A stretch of 64,000 nt of DNA, taken from Betaproteobacteria bacterium Ga0077526. GTDB taxonomy: Bacteria > Pseudomonadota > Gammaproteobacteria > Burkholderiales > Ga0077523. The number at the start of each line of letters is the position of its first letter. Within the stretch, counting starts at the first letter, position 1. The translations under genes and the position numbers were made by a program. The stretch covers positions 558,001 through 622,000 of the forward strand of contig LNDV01000034.1 of NCBI GenBank assembly GCA_001464765.1, written 5' to 3'. The notes below the pieces were generated by a model. It ran no database searches. It saw only the letters and a program-made list of their open reading frames with translations, and was not told where the DNA came from. Below, in pieces: positions 25,070-32,391 of this stretch.

Positions 25070-26257
25070 ATGGACACCCCCGCCCAAGGCGAGGCCCCGC
25101 TGCCGCTCCACGGCATCACGGTGATCGACCTGTCGCGTCTGGTTTCCGGCAACCTGCTGACTCACGTTCTGGCCGACCTCGGCGCGACGGTCGTGAAGGT
25201 GGAATCCCCAGGCAAGGGCGATGACCTCCGCGCGTGGCAGCGCAACGGGGTCAGCACGTACTGGATGGCTTACAGCCGCAACAAGCAGAGCGTTTCGCTG
25301 GATCTGCGCAGCGCCGACGGGATGACTCAGCTTCGGTCACTGCTCGCCGATGCCCACGTCCTCGTCGAGAACTTCCGTCCCGGGACGCTGGAGCGCATGG
25401 GGCTCGGCGTCGATGCTCTTCAGGGCATCAATCCGCGTCTCGTGGTCGTTCGCATATCGGGCTGGGGTCAGACCGGCCTCTTCTCGAAGAAGGGTGGCTT
25501 CGGTTCTCTCATCGAAGCGATGAGCGGCTTTGCCGCCATGACGGGCTTCGCCGACCGGCCGCCCGTGCTGCCGCCTTTTGCGATGGCGGACACGGTCGCG
25601 GGCCTCTACGGCGCCACGATCGTCGCAGCCTCACTCCACGGCCAGCGAGATGCGGCGACTCCGAAGGTTCAGGAGATCGACCTTTCCCTGTTCGAGCCGC
25701 TGTTCTCGGTGCTGGGGCCGCAGGCGGCCGAGTACGAACTCACGGGCAAGGTCACGGAGCGTTCCGGCAGTCGCTCTCCCACCCATGCGCCGCGCAACGT
25801 CTACCGCACGAAGGACGACCGCTGGGTGGCGCTCTCCGCCGGGATGGAAGGCACGCTGCAAAGGCTCTTCGAGGGAATCGGACATCCCGACGCGATGCAG
25901 GACCCGCGCTTCTCGACTCACGAGGCGCGTCTCGCGAACATCGATGCGCTGGACGATCTCATCCAGTCGCACCTCGCGAACCTCACGCTCGACGAAGCGC
26001 TCGCGTTCTTCGAGGCCCGCGACATCACCGCCGGGCCGGTGTGCGACATCGCCGACCTCCTGCAGCACCCGTACATGCAGGACCGCGATCTGCTCGTGCA
26101 GCAGCCCGCACCCGACGGCAGGACGCTGTCGATTCACGCCGTGCCCTACAAGATCAACGGTCGCCGCCCGCCGATACGCCGCGCGGCGCCGACCGTGGGC
26201 CAGGACAACGAACGCTGGTTCACGAAGCCCGCCCGCAACAAGGATTCCCTGCCATGA
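25070..26257 (+). CDS. CaiB/BaiF-type (class III) CoA transferase
   Basis: 395 residues. The class III fold is shown by the start LHGITVIDLSRLVSGN, LADLGATVVKVESPGKGD, the RNKQSVSLDL strand, LVENFRPGTLERMGLG and HAPRNVYRTKDDRWVAL. The catalytic aspartate is expected in FAMADTVAGLYGA. The enzymes move CoA between carboxylic acids through an aspartyl-CoA anhydride. ATG 25070 is the first start that yields the conserved N-terminus. The stop overlaps the next gene as ATGA, so the two act together, plausibly activating a dicarboxylate such as citramalate or malate for the following lyase. Confidence 0.9.
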   Translation: MDTPAQGEAPLPLHGITVIDLSRLVSGNLLTHVLADLGATVVKVESPGKGDDLRAWQRNGVSTYWMAYSRNKQSVSLDLRSADGMTQLRSLLADAHVLVENFRPGTLERMGLGVDALQGINPRLVVVRISGWGQTGLFSKKGGFGSLIEAMSGFAAMTGFADRPPVLPPFAMADTVAGLYGATIVAASLHGQRDAATPKVQEIDLSLFEPLFSVLGPQAAEYELTGKVTERSGSRSPTHAPRNVYRTKDDRWVALSAGMEGTLQRLFEGIGHPDAMQDPRFSTHEARLANIDALDDLIQSHLANLTLDEALAFFEARDITAGPVCDIADLLQHPYMQDRDLLVQQPAPDGRTLSIHAVPYKINGRRPPIRRAAPTVGQDNERWFTKPARNKDSLP

Positions 26258-27117
26258 CCTCCCGTCGCTACCTCCGCTCGTTTCTGTTCGTCCCCGCGGC
26301 CAACGCCAAGCTTCTGGACAGTTCGGTTTCGCGACCGTGCGATACCGTGATCCTCGACCTGGAAGACGGCACGCATCCCAGCCTGCGCGAGGAAGCGCGC
26401 ATGAAGCTCCCGGACTCGATCGCGAGGGTGAAGAGCGCCGGCAAGACGGCCGCCGTTCGCATCAACGGCGATCTGCTCACCGCGGTGACCGATCTGCGCG
26501 CCGCCGTGCGGCCCGGCCTCGACATTCTGGTGCTGCCGAAAGTCGAGCACGCCCGCGATGTGCAGCTGATCGGCACGGCCGTGCGCGCACTCGAGACCGA
26601 GGCCGGGATCGCCGCGGGACACGTTCGCTTCCTGCTCCAGATCGAGAGCGCTGCAGCGTTGCCGCGGTTGCACGACATCGCCTCGGCCGACCCGCGCGTC
26701 ATGGGAATGATGCTCGGCAGCGAGGACTTCTCCCTGGACTGCGGCGGCCTGCCGACCGCGGACGCGCTGCTCACGCCCAGCCTCATGGTGTTGTACGCAG
26801 CCCGCGCGGCCGGCGTGCAGCCGATCGGCTTCGTCGGGTCCATCGCGGACCTCGGCAGCCCCGAAGCCTTCCAGGGTGTGGTCGAACGCGCTCGCGCCCT
26901 GGGATTCCGCGGCGCCGTGGTCGTCCATCCGAAGTTTCTCGAAGTGGTGAACGCCTGCTACACGCCCTCCGACGAGCAGGTGGCAGCCGCGCGCAAGGTG
27001 GTCGACGCGTTCGAGGCCGCCGATGCGCAGGGTCTCGGGGCCATCAAGCTCGACGGCATCATGATCGACAAGCCGGTCTACCGGCGCGCGCTGGAACTGC
27101 TCGCAGACGCTTCGTGA
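26254..27117 (+). CDS. HpcH/HpaI aldolase / CitE-like acyl-CoA lyase
   Basis: 287-residue TIM-barrel enzyme. Markers are RSFLFVPAANAKLL, LDLEDGTHP (metal and substrate loop), VRINGDLL, DILVLPKVE, QIESAAALPRL with the metal Glu, MLGSEDFSLDCGG with the metal Asp, and the C-terminal HPKFLEVVNACYTPS. Such proteins cleave malyl-CoA, citramalyl-CoA or related thioesters. It is coupled by a four-base overlap to a class III CoA transferase, as in operons for itaconate- or mesaconate-type dicarboxylate breakdown. The exact substrate cannot be read from the sequence. Confidence 0.88.
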   Translation: MTSRRYLRSFLFVPAANAKLLDSSVSRPCDTVILDLEDGTHPSLREEARMKLPDSIARVKSAGKTAAVRINGDLLTAVTDLRAAVRPGLDILVLPKVEHARDVQLIGTAVRALETEAGIAAGHVRFLLQIESAAALPRLHDIASADPRVMGMMLGSEDFSLDCGGLPTADALLTPSLMVLYAARAAGVQPIGFVGSIADLGSPEAFQGVVERARALGFRGAVVVHPKFLEVVNACYTPSDEQVAAARKVVDAFEAADAQGLGAIKLDGIMIDKPVYRRALELLADAS

Positions 27118-27151
27118 GGTTTCGCGCTCGGCCCGGACGCGGCACGGCCAC

Positions 27152-28075
27152 TCAGGCGCGGTCCAGCCGGCCTTCGGCGGCAACCCGCACCATGAAGTCC
27201 ACGAAGGCACGGACCCGCGGCGTTGCGTGACGCTTGTGGGTGTACAGGATCGACAGCGCCGGGCTCTCGACGCGGTAGTTCGTGAGCAGCGGCACGAGCC
27301 GCCCGCGGGCAATCGCCTCTCCGGTCACGTAGCTCGAGATCTGGATGATGCCGGCGCCTGCGCACGCGGCTTCCACCAGACACTCCGAGTGGTTGAACGT
27401 GAGGCGTCCCGCGACCGGCTGCGTGAACGACTTGCCGTCACGCTGGAACACCCACTCGCGGATGACGCCGCTACTGGGCACCACGAAACGGGCGCAATCG
27501 TGGCGCCCCAGGTCCTCCGGGGTCTCCGGCACGCCGAAACGGTCGAGATAGGCGGGCGCCGCGCATGTCACCTGCCAGCCGCCGGTCAGTCGGCGCGCCA
27601 CGAGGCGGGATTCCGGCGGGGTACCGAGCCGGAAAGCCACGTCGATTCCTTCGTCGACGAGGTCCGACAGGCGGTCGCTCGCGACCGCCTCGATGGAGAT
27701 CTCCGAATACGCATCGAGAAACTCGGCGAGCAGACCGGCGATGGGCAATCGTCCCAGCGAGACTGGCATCGTCACCCGCAGATGGCCGCGCGGGGTCTCC
27801 CGGGCGGCGCTGAGCGCATGTTCCGCGTCCTCCACCTGCGTGACGATGTCCCGGCAACGCTCGAAGAAGGTCGCCCCTTCGGCGGTCAGGCTCACGCTGC
27901 GGGAGGTCCTCTGCAGCAGCCGGACCTCGAAGCGGGCTTCCAGGCGGGAAATCGCCTTGCTGACGCCGGACGGGGAGATCCCGAGGGTGCGCGCCGCCGC
28001 CGTGAAACTTTGGGCTTCGGCTGCGCGGACGAACGCCAGCATCCCGGTGAGGTTCTCCATGCCTATCGTCGCCAT
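27152..28075 (-). CDS. LysR-family transcriptional regulator
   Basis: 307 residues: an N-terminal winged helix-turn-helix (FVRAAEAQSFTAAARTLGISPSGVSKAISRLE) and a two-lobe effector domain from about residue 95 (GHLRVTMPVSLGR onward). ATG 28075 follows GAGGAG by six bases. It is convergent with the lyase gene and divergent from an SDR with a 169-base gap, so it may control either. It belongs to the CrgA/DsdC-like subgroup by its EDAEHALSAARETPRG linker. No operator could be placed confidently. Confidence 0.93.
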   Translation of the reverse strand: MATIGMENLTGMLAFVRAAEAQSFTAAARTLGISPSGVSKAISRLEARFEVRLLQRTSRSVSLTAEGATFFERCRDIVTQVEDAEHALSAARETPRGHLRVTMPVSLGRLPIAGLLAEFLDAYSEISIEAVASDRLSDLVDEGIDVAFRLGTPPESRLVARRLTGGWQVTCAAPAYLDRFGVPETPEDLGRHDCARFVVPSSGVIREWVFQRDGKSFTQPVAGRLTFNHSECLVEAACAGAGIIQISSYVTGEAIARGRLVPLLTNYRVESPALSILYTHKRHATPRVRAFVDFMVRVAAEGRLDRA

Positions 28076-28244
28076 TTGTGACTCCTCGTCATCATGAGTT
28101 GTACCGTGGCGCCGATTATCGATGAAACGTCACTCCTCTAGAGTACCTACCCATGACAGCGCACCTCGGCGGCACCCCAGTCTTCAGCCCGGACAGGGTG
28201 ACTGCCGCAAGGACGCGGTCGGCACTCATCCTCAGGAGAAAACG

Positions 28245-29003
28245 ATGAACAGGTTCGAAGGCAAGGTTGCAGTAGTGACGGGCGCCGGCTCCGGCATCGG
28301 GCGGGAGACCGCCGTGGCGTTCGCCCGGGAGGGCGCCTCGGTCGTGGTGGCGGGACGGCGCGAGGCCGACGGCCAGGAGACGGTCAGAAGGATCCTGTCG
28401 GCAGGTGGCTCCGCGATCTTCGTGCAAACGGATGTCCGCGACGAATCCGCGATCGCCAGACTCGTGAGCGAGGCCGTGTCGCGGTTCGGACGCCTGGACT
28501 ATGCGTTCAACAACGCCGGCACGGAAGGCAACGGCTCACCGGTGGTTCAGGAGAGCGTGAGCAACTACGACACCGTGTTCGACACGAACGTGAAGGGCAC
28601 CCTCCTCGCCATGAAGCACGAGATTCCGGCGATAGCCGCGAGCGGCGGAGGCGCCATCGTCAACAACGCGTCCGTCGTGGGACACATCGCGTTCGCTGGC
28701 GCGGCCGTCTACAGCGCGAGCAAGCATGCCGTGCTGGGGCTCACCCGCGCCACCGCGCTGGAACAGGCGCGATCGGGCATCCGGGTCAACGCCGTTTCGC
28801 CAGGTGGAGTCGCCACGGACATGTTGGAGCGCTTCGTCGGCGGGAGCGACGAGATGAAGGCCGGGCTCGCCGGCATGCATCCGATGGGACGGGTCTCGCA
28901 ACCGGCGGAGATTGCAAGAGCGGTGCTGTTCCTGTGCTCCGACGAGTCGTCGTTCATCACGGGACACTCTCTGCTGGTCGACGGAGGATTCACGGCCCAG
29001 TGA
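28245..29003 (+). CDS. Short-chain dehydrogenase/reductase
   Basis: 252-residue Rossmann oxidoreductase of the classical SDR type. TGAGSGIG binds the cofactor, NNAG lies near residue 88, and the catalytic Ser, Tyr and Lys are in NNASVVGH, YSASK. The AGRR segment after strand beta2 favours NADP(H). The C-terminus ITGHSLLVDGGF is typical of the FabG-like group. ATG 28245 follows AGGAGA by five bases; the longer open frame upstream is not supported. Substrate unknown; the neighbours point to acyl or hydroxy-acid metabolism. Confidence 0.92.
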   Translation: MNRFEGKVAVVTGAGSGIGRETAVAFAREGASVVVAGRREADGQETVRRILSAGGSAIFVQTDVRDESAIARLVSEAVSRFGRLDYAFNNAGTEGNGSPVVQESVSNYDTVFDTNVKGTLLAMKHEIPAIAASGGGAIVNNASVVGHIAFAGAAVYSASKHAVLGLTRATALEQARSGIRVNAVSPGGVATDMLERFVGGSDEMKAGLAGMHPMGRVSQPAEIARAVLFLCSDESSFITGHSLLVDGGFTAQ

Positions 29004-29077
29004 GCGCGGCGGCCAGTGGAAGCTGGCCCGTCTCGTCGAGGCGGGGCTCCCGGGGCAGCGCCCGACCCGGCTGCGCG

Positions 29078-29530
29078 TCAGACGCTCTTGGAGGTCGGCG
29101 GGCGCGTGAGCGCACAGCCACCGATGCGCCACGAGCCGTCTTCCGCGCGGAGCATCTGATACGCCGCATACCAGAGCTGCTGCTCGTCGTCCCACATCTC
29201 GACGAGCTGCACGACCACGGCATCCTCGGTACGAATCCCCTTGAAGCCGAACCGCGCCGGGCGGTAGACCACGGGGTAGTGTGTTCGGACCATGGTCATG
29301 AATGCCTCGGGCGTGGCGAACCGCCATTGGATGCGGGGCGCTGCGAGCGAGAACGCACGCTCAGCGTCGTCTGCCTGAAATGCTTCGAGCTGAGCCTGAA
29401 TCGTCTCGCGGATCGCGCGCTCGTCTGTGGCGGAGAGTTCCGCGTCGGCGCGGGCCAGTCCGCCGAGGGCCAGCAGGAACAGCCCGGCGAGGACCGCCAG
29501 GAGCCGTATCGAGGAAAACAGTGGATGCAT
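29078..29530 (-). CDS. DUF4864-type exported protein
   Basis: 150 residues. A signal peptide covers about 1-28 (LLAVLAGLFLLALGGLARADA), and the mature part starts with ATDERAIRETIQAQLEAFQADDAERAFSLA, the NTF2-like arrangement of the DUF4864 family. Function unknown. ATG 29530 follows GGGAGG by eight bases. It lies last in a minus-strand run after SDR, TetR and patatin genes, but 197 bases separate it from the patatin gene, so it may have its own promoter. Confidence 0.75.
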   Translation of the reverse strand: MHPLFSSIRLLAVLAGLFLLALGGLARADAELSATDERAIRETIQAQLEAFQADDAERAFSLAAPRIQWRFATPEAFMTMVRTHYPVVYRPARFGFKGIRTEDAVVVQLVEMWDDEQQLWYAAYQMLRAEDGSWRIGGCALTRPPTSKSV

Positions 29531-29727
29531 CGCGCGACCTCCCAGGACGTGCGGACCACAACTGCGGACCGCGACAAAGGATACGTTTGAGCAGGCCCCA
29601 GCGTCAGTGGTTCCGCGCGACTCTCCGCTGGCGACACGGGGGCGCAACGAAGGTCACGCTATTGAAACGGCTCGCACCAGTCGGTCGGCTCGGCGACTGA
29701 CGCGGCGCGGAGCGCACACCAGGAAAG

Positions 29728-30633
29728 TCAGTCGGCGTCCAGCAGACCGGCAACCCGGAGACGCTCGACCAGCCTTGGGAGCGATTGTCTCGCGGCCAGT
29801 TCACCGTTCGCCTGCGCGTTCACGAAGTACTGACGCCGCGGACCGGCGGCATACTCGAGGTCCGGGTGAATGACGAAATCCGCTGCGGCGAGTTCAGGAT
29901 CGATGCGACTTCGTCGTTTCGCATCGCGTTCCAGCAAAGTCTTCGACGTGCCGCTCGGGGCGTCACCGGCCTTGGCAGAAACATCCACGGCGATCACGAA
30001 CCGGGCACCTGCCTGACGGGCGGCGCGCACCGCGACCGGCAGGGATTCATCCGCATCCTCGAACTCGGTGCCGTTGATGCCGACCGGCGAAATGATCCTG
30101 GGGACTGCGCTCGAAGCCCTCACTGCGACGCCCGCATTGCCGTTCGAGAAGAAGACCGGCACCTTGTCGGCTCGCCGGGTCGCGACGATCACCACGCGGC
30201 GGGGCATGCGCTCGAGTGTCTTCACGGGAAGACCGTTGTTGACGTAGTCCTGGAGCCGCTGCCCGCGGATCCAGCCGCGATCCGCAAACAGGGAAACGTC
30301 GAACAGCGTCAGGGGTCCGCCACGACTCGCAAGCGCATCGATCTCGATTGCGCTGAACCCGTTTGCCCAGAACGCACCGATGAGGGCTCCCACGCTCGAT
30401 CCGACCACCAGGTCGCATCCGATACCGGCCTCCTCCAGCACCTTCATGATGCCGATGTGCGCGTAGCCGCGAGGTCCTCCGCTGCCGAGGACCAGCGCCA
30501 GCTTCGGGGAGGGATTCAGGGGCGCCACTGACAGGACCGGCGTCGGGCTGTCTGCCCCCGCATAGTCGAATCGCGTGCATGCGGCCAGTGCGAGAGCGGT
30601 GCTCGCGACCGCGAGAAGCCTTGCTGCTGTCAC
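29728..30633 (-). CDS. Patatin-like phospholipase, lipoprotein
   Basis: 301 residues. A lipobox LAAC at about residues 16-19 predicts a lipid-anchored protein. The patatin oxyanion hole GSGGPRGYAHIG is followed by the nucleophile elbow GSSVG (G-x-S-x-G). The catalytic aspartate motif, normally DGG or DGA, reads EDADESLPV here, so the Asp is kept but the glycine is replaced, which may lower activity. The GTG start overlaps the tetR-type stop (GTGA), so the two are translated together. It probably hydrolyses lipids or thioesters at the envelope. Confidence 0.86.
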   Translation of the reverse strand: MTAARLLAVASTALALAACTRFDYAGADSPTPVLSVAPLNPSPKLALVLGSGGPRGYAHIGIMKVLEEAGIGCDLVVGSSVGALIGAFWANGFSAIEIDALASRGGPLTLFDVSLFADRGWIRGQRLQDYVNNGLPVKTLERMPRRVVIVATRRADKVPVFFSNGNAGVAVRASSAVPRIISPVGINGTEFEDADESLPVAVRAARQAGARFVIAVDVSAKAGDAPSGTSKTLLERDAKRRSRIDPELAAADFVIHPDLEYAAGPRRQYFVNAQANGELAARQSLPRLVERLRVAGLLDAD

Positions 30634-31274
30634 CTCCGCCGCTTCCTCGCGGGCGCCGACGTGGCCTTGCCGTCGCCGGCAAGCGCGGCCCCGATCTTGG
30701 CCAGCAGATCGTCCTGGAACCTATCCATGACACCCGGCGCCAGCACCAGATGCTGCATCACGTGGGCGTGACGGATGCTCGCCATACCGTGCAGCGCGGA
30801 CCAGATGAACAGAGCGTCGAGGTCCGCCCGCGCGCGCTGAGCGGCACCGTCCCCATGCATGACGCGCAGCGTGTTGCGCAAGGTATCGAATGCGTGCACG
30901 GCGTACCGGACCAGTTCGGGATGCTGCGCGGGTTCCGGCCACGGAGTGCCGAACATCAGCCGGTACTCCAGGGGTTTCTGCTGCGCGTAGTCGAGATAGG
31001 CCTCTCCCATGCCGTCGAGGTTCGTTCGCGGCTCGACGCCGGGTCCGCGATCGTCGAGATACTGGGCGAAGTCGGCAAAGCAGCGCCGCATGATCTCGGC
31101 GAGGAGATGATCCCGGCTGGCGAAATGGCGATAGGGCGCCTGATGGGAGATGCCCAGCCTGCGCGCGACGTCCCGCATGCTCAGGCTTTCCACACCGTGC
31201 TCCGCGATCACTTCGCGTGCCGCCTGCAGGCACGCCTCCTTCAGGTCGAACGTCTTGTCTCTCGAATTGGCCAT
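30630..31274 (-). CDS. TetR/AcrR-family transcriptional regulator
   Basis: 214 residues. The N-terminal helix-turn-helix is clear: ACLQAAREVIAEHGVESLSMRDVARRLGISHQAPYRHFASRDHLLAEIM. The remainder is the variable ligand-binding domain, with a WHG-like ALHGMASI segment, and the tail is strongly basic. ATG 31274 begins right at the conserved domain; the longer open frame is rejected. It lies 20 bases after the SDR gene and overlaps the patatin gene. Two palindromes upstream of the SDR are the likely operators. Confidence 0.92.
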   Translation of the reverse strand: MANSRDKTFDLKEACLQAAREVIAEHGVESLSMRDVARRLGISHQAPYRHFASRDHLLAEIMRRCFADFAQYLDDRGPGVEPRTNLDGMGEAYLDYAQQKPLEYRLMFGTPWPEPAQHPELVRYAVHAFDTLRNTLRVMHGDGAAQRARADLDALFIWSALHGMASIRHAHVMQHLVLAPGVMDRFQDDLLAKIGAALAGDGKATSAPARKRRR

Positions 31275-31294
31275 CTGGGGCGGGTCGGAAAGGG

Positions 31295-32095
31295 TCAGCC
31301 GCCATGATGCCTCGTCATGCTTCCCATCACGGCACCCATGATGCGGATCCGCCCCCAGCGAGGCGTCATGGCGAGCGAGTATCCCAGCACCTTTGCCAGC
31401 ATACCCGGCCGGACCGTGCCCGCGCGCCCCAGCGCGTTCAGGCTCTGTTCGGCGACCACGTCCGGACTCTCCGCCTTGGACATGTTCAGGCGGGCCCGCT
31501 TCGCGAAGCCTGTGTTCACGGGGCCGGGTGCCACGGCGAGAACATCGATGCCGCGACTTCCCCATTCCGCCCCGAGGCCCTCGGCCAGGGTCTGCACATA
31601 GGACTTAGATGCTGCGTAGTGCGCCGAGCCGGGAACACCCTGGAAGGCGACGATCGAACTCATCAGGATCAGACCGCCTCGGCCCCTTGCAGCGAACCGC
31701 CGACCGAAGTGCCAACTCAGAGACGTGACGGCACCGCAGTTGACTCGAAGCATGCCGAGCTCGTTCTCGATATCTCCCTCGAGAAACGGACCCGACGTGC
31801 CATACCCGGCGGCCGCCACGACCAGCCCCACATCCTCCTGAGCACAGCCCCGAACTGCGGCAGCGATACCACCCGCCGTGGAAAGGTCCGCCGCGACGAC
31901 CCGGCAGCGAACCGCGTACTCCCGCCTCAGGTTGTCGGCAAGGAGTTCGAGCTCCCACTCTCGACGGGCCACGAGGATCAGATCGGCACCCCGTCTGGCG
32001 AGCGCGATCGCGAAGCTCCTCCCGATGCCATCGGAGGCCCCGGTCACTACCGCCCACGGACCGTATCGATACAAGAACTCACCCTGACGAGACAA
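31295..32095 (-). CDS. SDR-family oxidoreductase, first gene of SDR-TetR-patatin operon
   Basis: 266 residues. It has the cofactor loop TGASDGIGRSFA, the ARRE segment, AAAGYG in place of NNAG, catalytic Ser in SSIVAF and YAASKSY, and a C-terminal membrane-associated stretch (MLAKVLGYSLAMTPRWG) as in DltE/estradiol-dehydrogenase-like lipid SDRs. The start is TTG at 32095, preceded by CGGGGTG; no ATG occurs earlier in the conserved part. The gene is directly downstream of two palindromes. Confidence 0.88.
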   Translation of the reverse strand: MSRQGEFLYRYGPWAVVTGASDGIGRSFAIALARRGADLILVARREWELELLADNLRREYAVRCRVVAADLSTAGGIAAAVRGCAQEDVGLVVAAAGYGTSGPFLEGDIENELGMLRVNCGAVTSLSWHFGRRFAARGRGGLILMSSIVAFQGVPGSAHYAASKSYVQTLAEGLGAEWGSRGIDVLAVAPGPVNTGFAKRARLNMSKAESPDVVAEQSLNALGRAGTVRPGMLAKVLGYSLAMTPRWGRIRIMGAVMGSMTRHHGG

Positions 32096-32110
32096 CTCGG
32101 CACCCCGGAA

Positions 32111-32125
32111 GTAGACAGTGTCTAC
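32111..32125. promoter_or_regulatory. 15-bp palindrome GTAGACA-G-TGTCTAC, TetR-type operator
   Basis: A perfect odd-length palindrome 16 bases upstream of the SDR start. The layout (seven-base arms around one central base) is common for TetR-family operators, and a TetR gene is in the same operon. Confidence 0.6.
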
Positions 32126-32130
32126 AAGCT

Positions 32131-32167
32131 ACCATGCTGATGTTGACGGCGTCAACATCAGCATGGT
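32131..32167. promoter_or_regulatory. 37-bp perfect palindrome, second candidate operator
   Basis: Eighteen-base arms (32131-32148 and 32150-32167) are exactly complementary around one G at 32149. The core TTGACGGCGTCAA resembles TetR operators. The arms start ACCATGCTGATG. It could also form a long hairpin in RNA or a cruciform in DNA. Confidence 0.75.
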
Positions 32168-32391
32168 CAGGGCACCACATCGGACGGGGCATCCCCCCGA
32201 GATGGGGCAACTGTCGGGCGGGCTGCCGGGATTTCATCGGCACCCTCGAAGGTCGGGTACGCCCCCGAGGTGCAACCGTTCAGCACGATCGCGCACGCTC
32301 GATGGCGAGGCGCGCTAGCGGATTATCCGAAGCTTCTCGATGAGGTGAGCGCCGGCTGCACGCCGTCCGGCGAGCCGGCGGCGGTCGCGCT
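32168..32391. other. Intergenic region between convergent-free ends
   Basis: 224 bases between the palindromes and the acyl-CoA ligase stop. A 7-bp inverted repeat (GCCGGCT at 32351-32357 and AGCCGGC at 32373-32379) lies just past the ligase gene but lacks a T-run. Nothing else was recognised. Confidence 0.5.
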
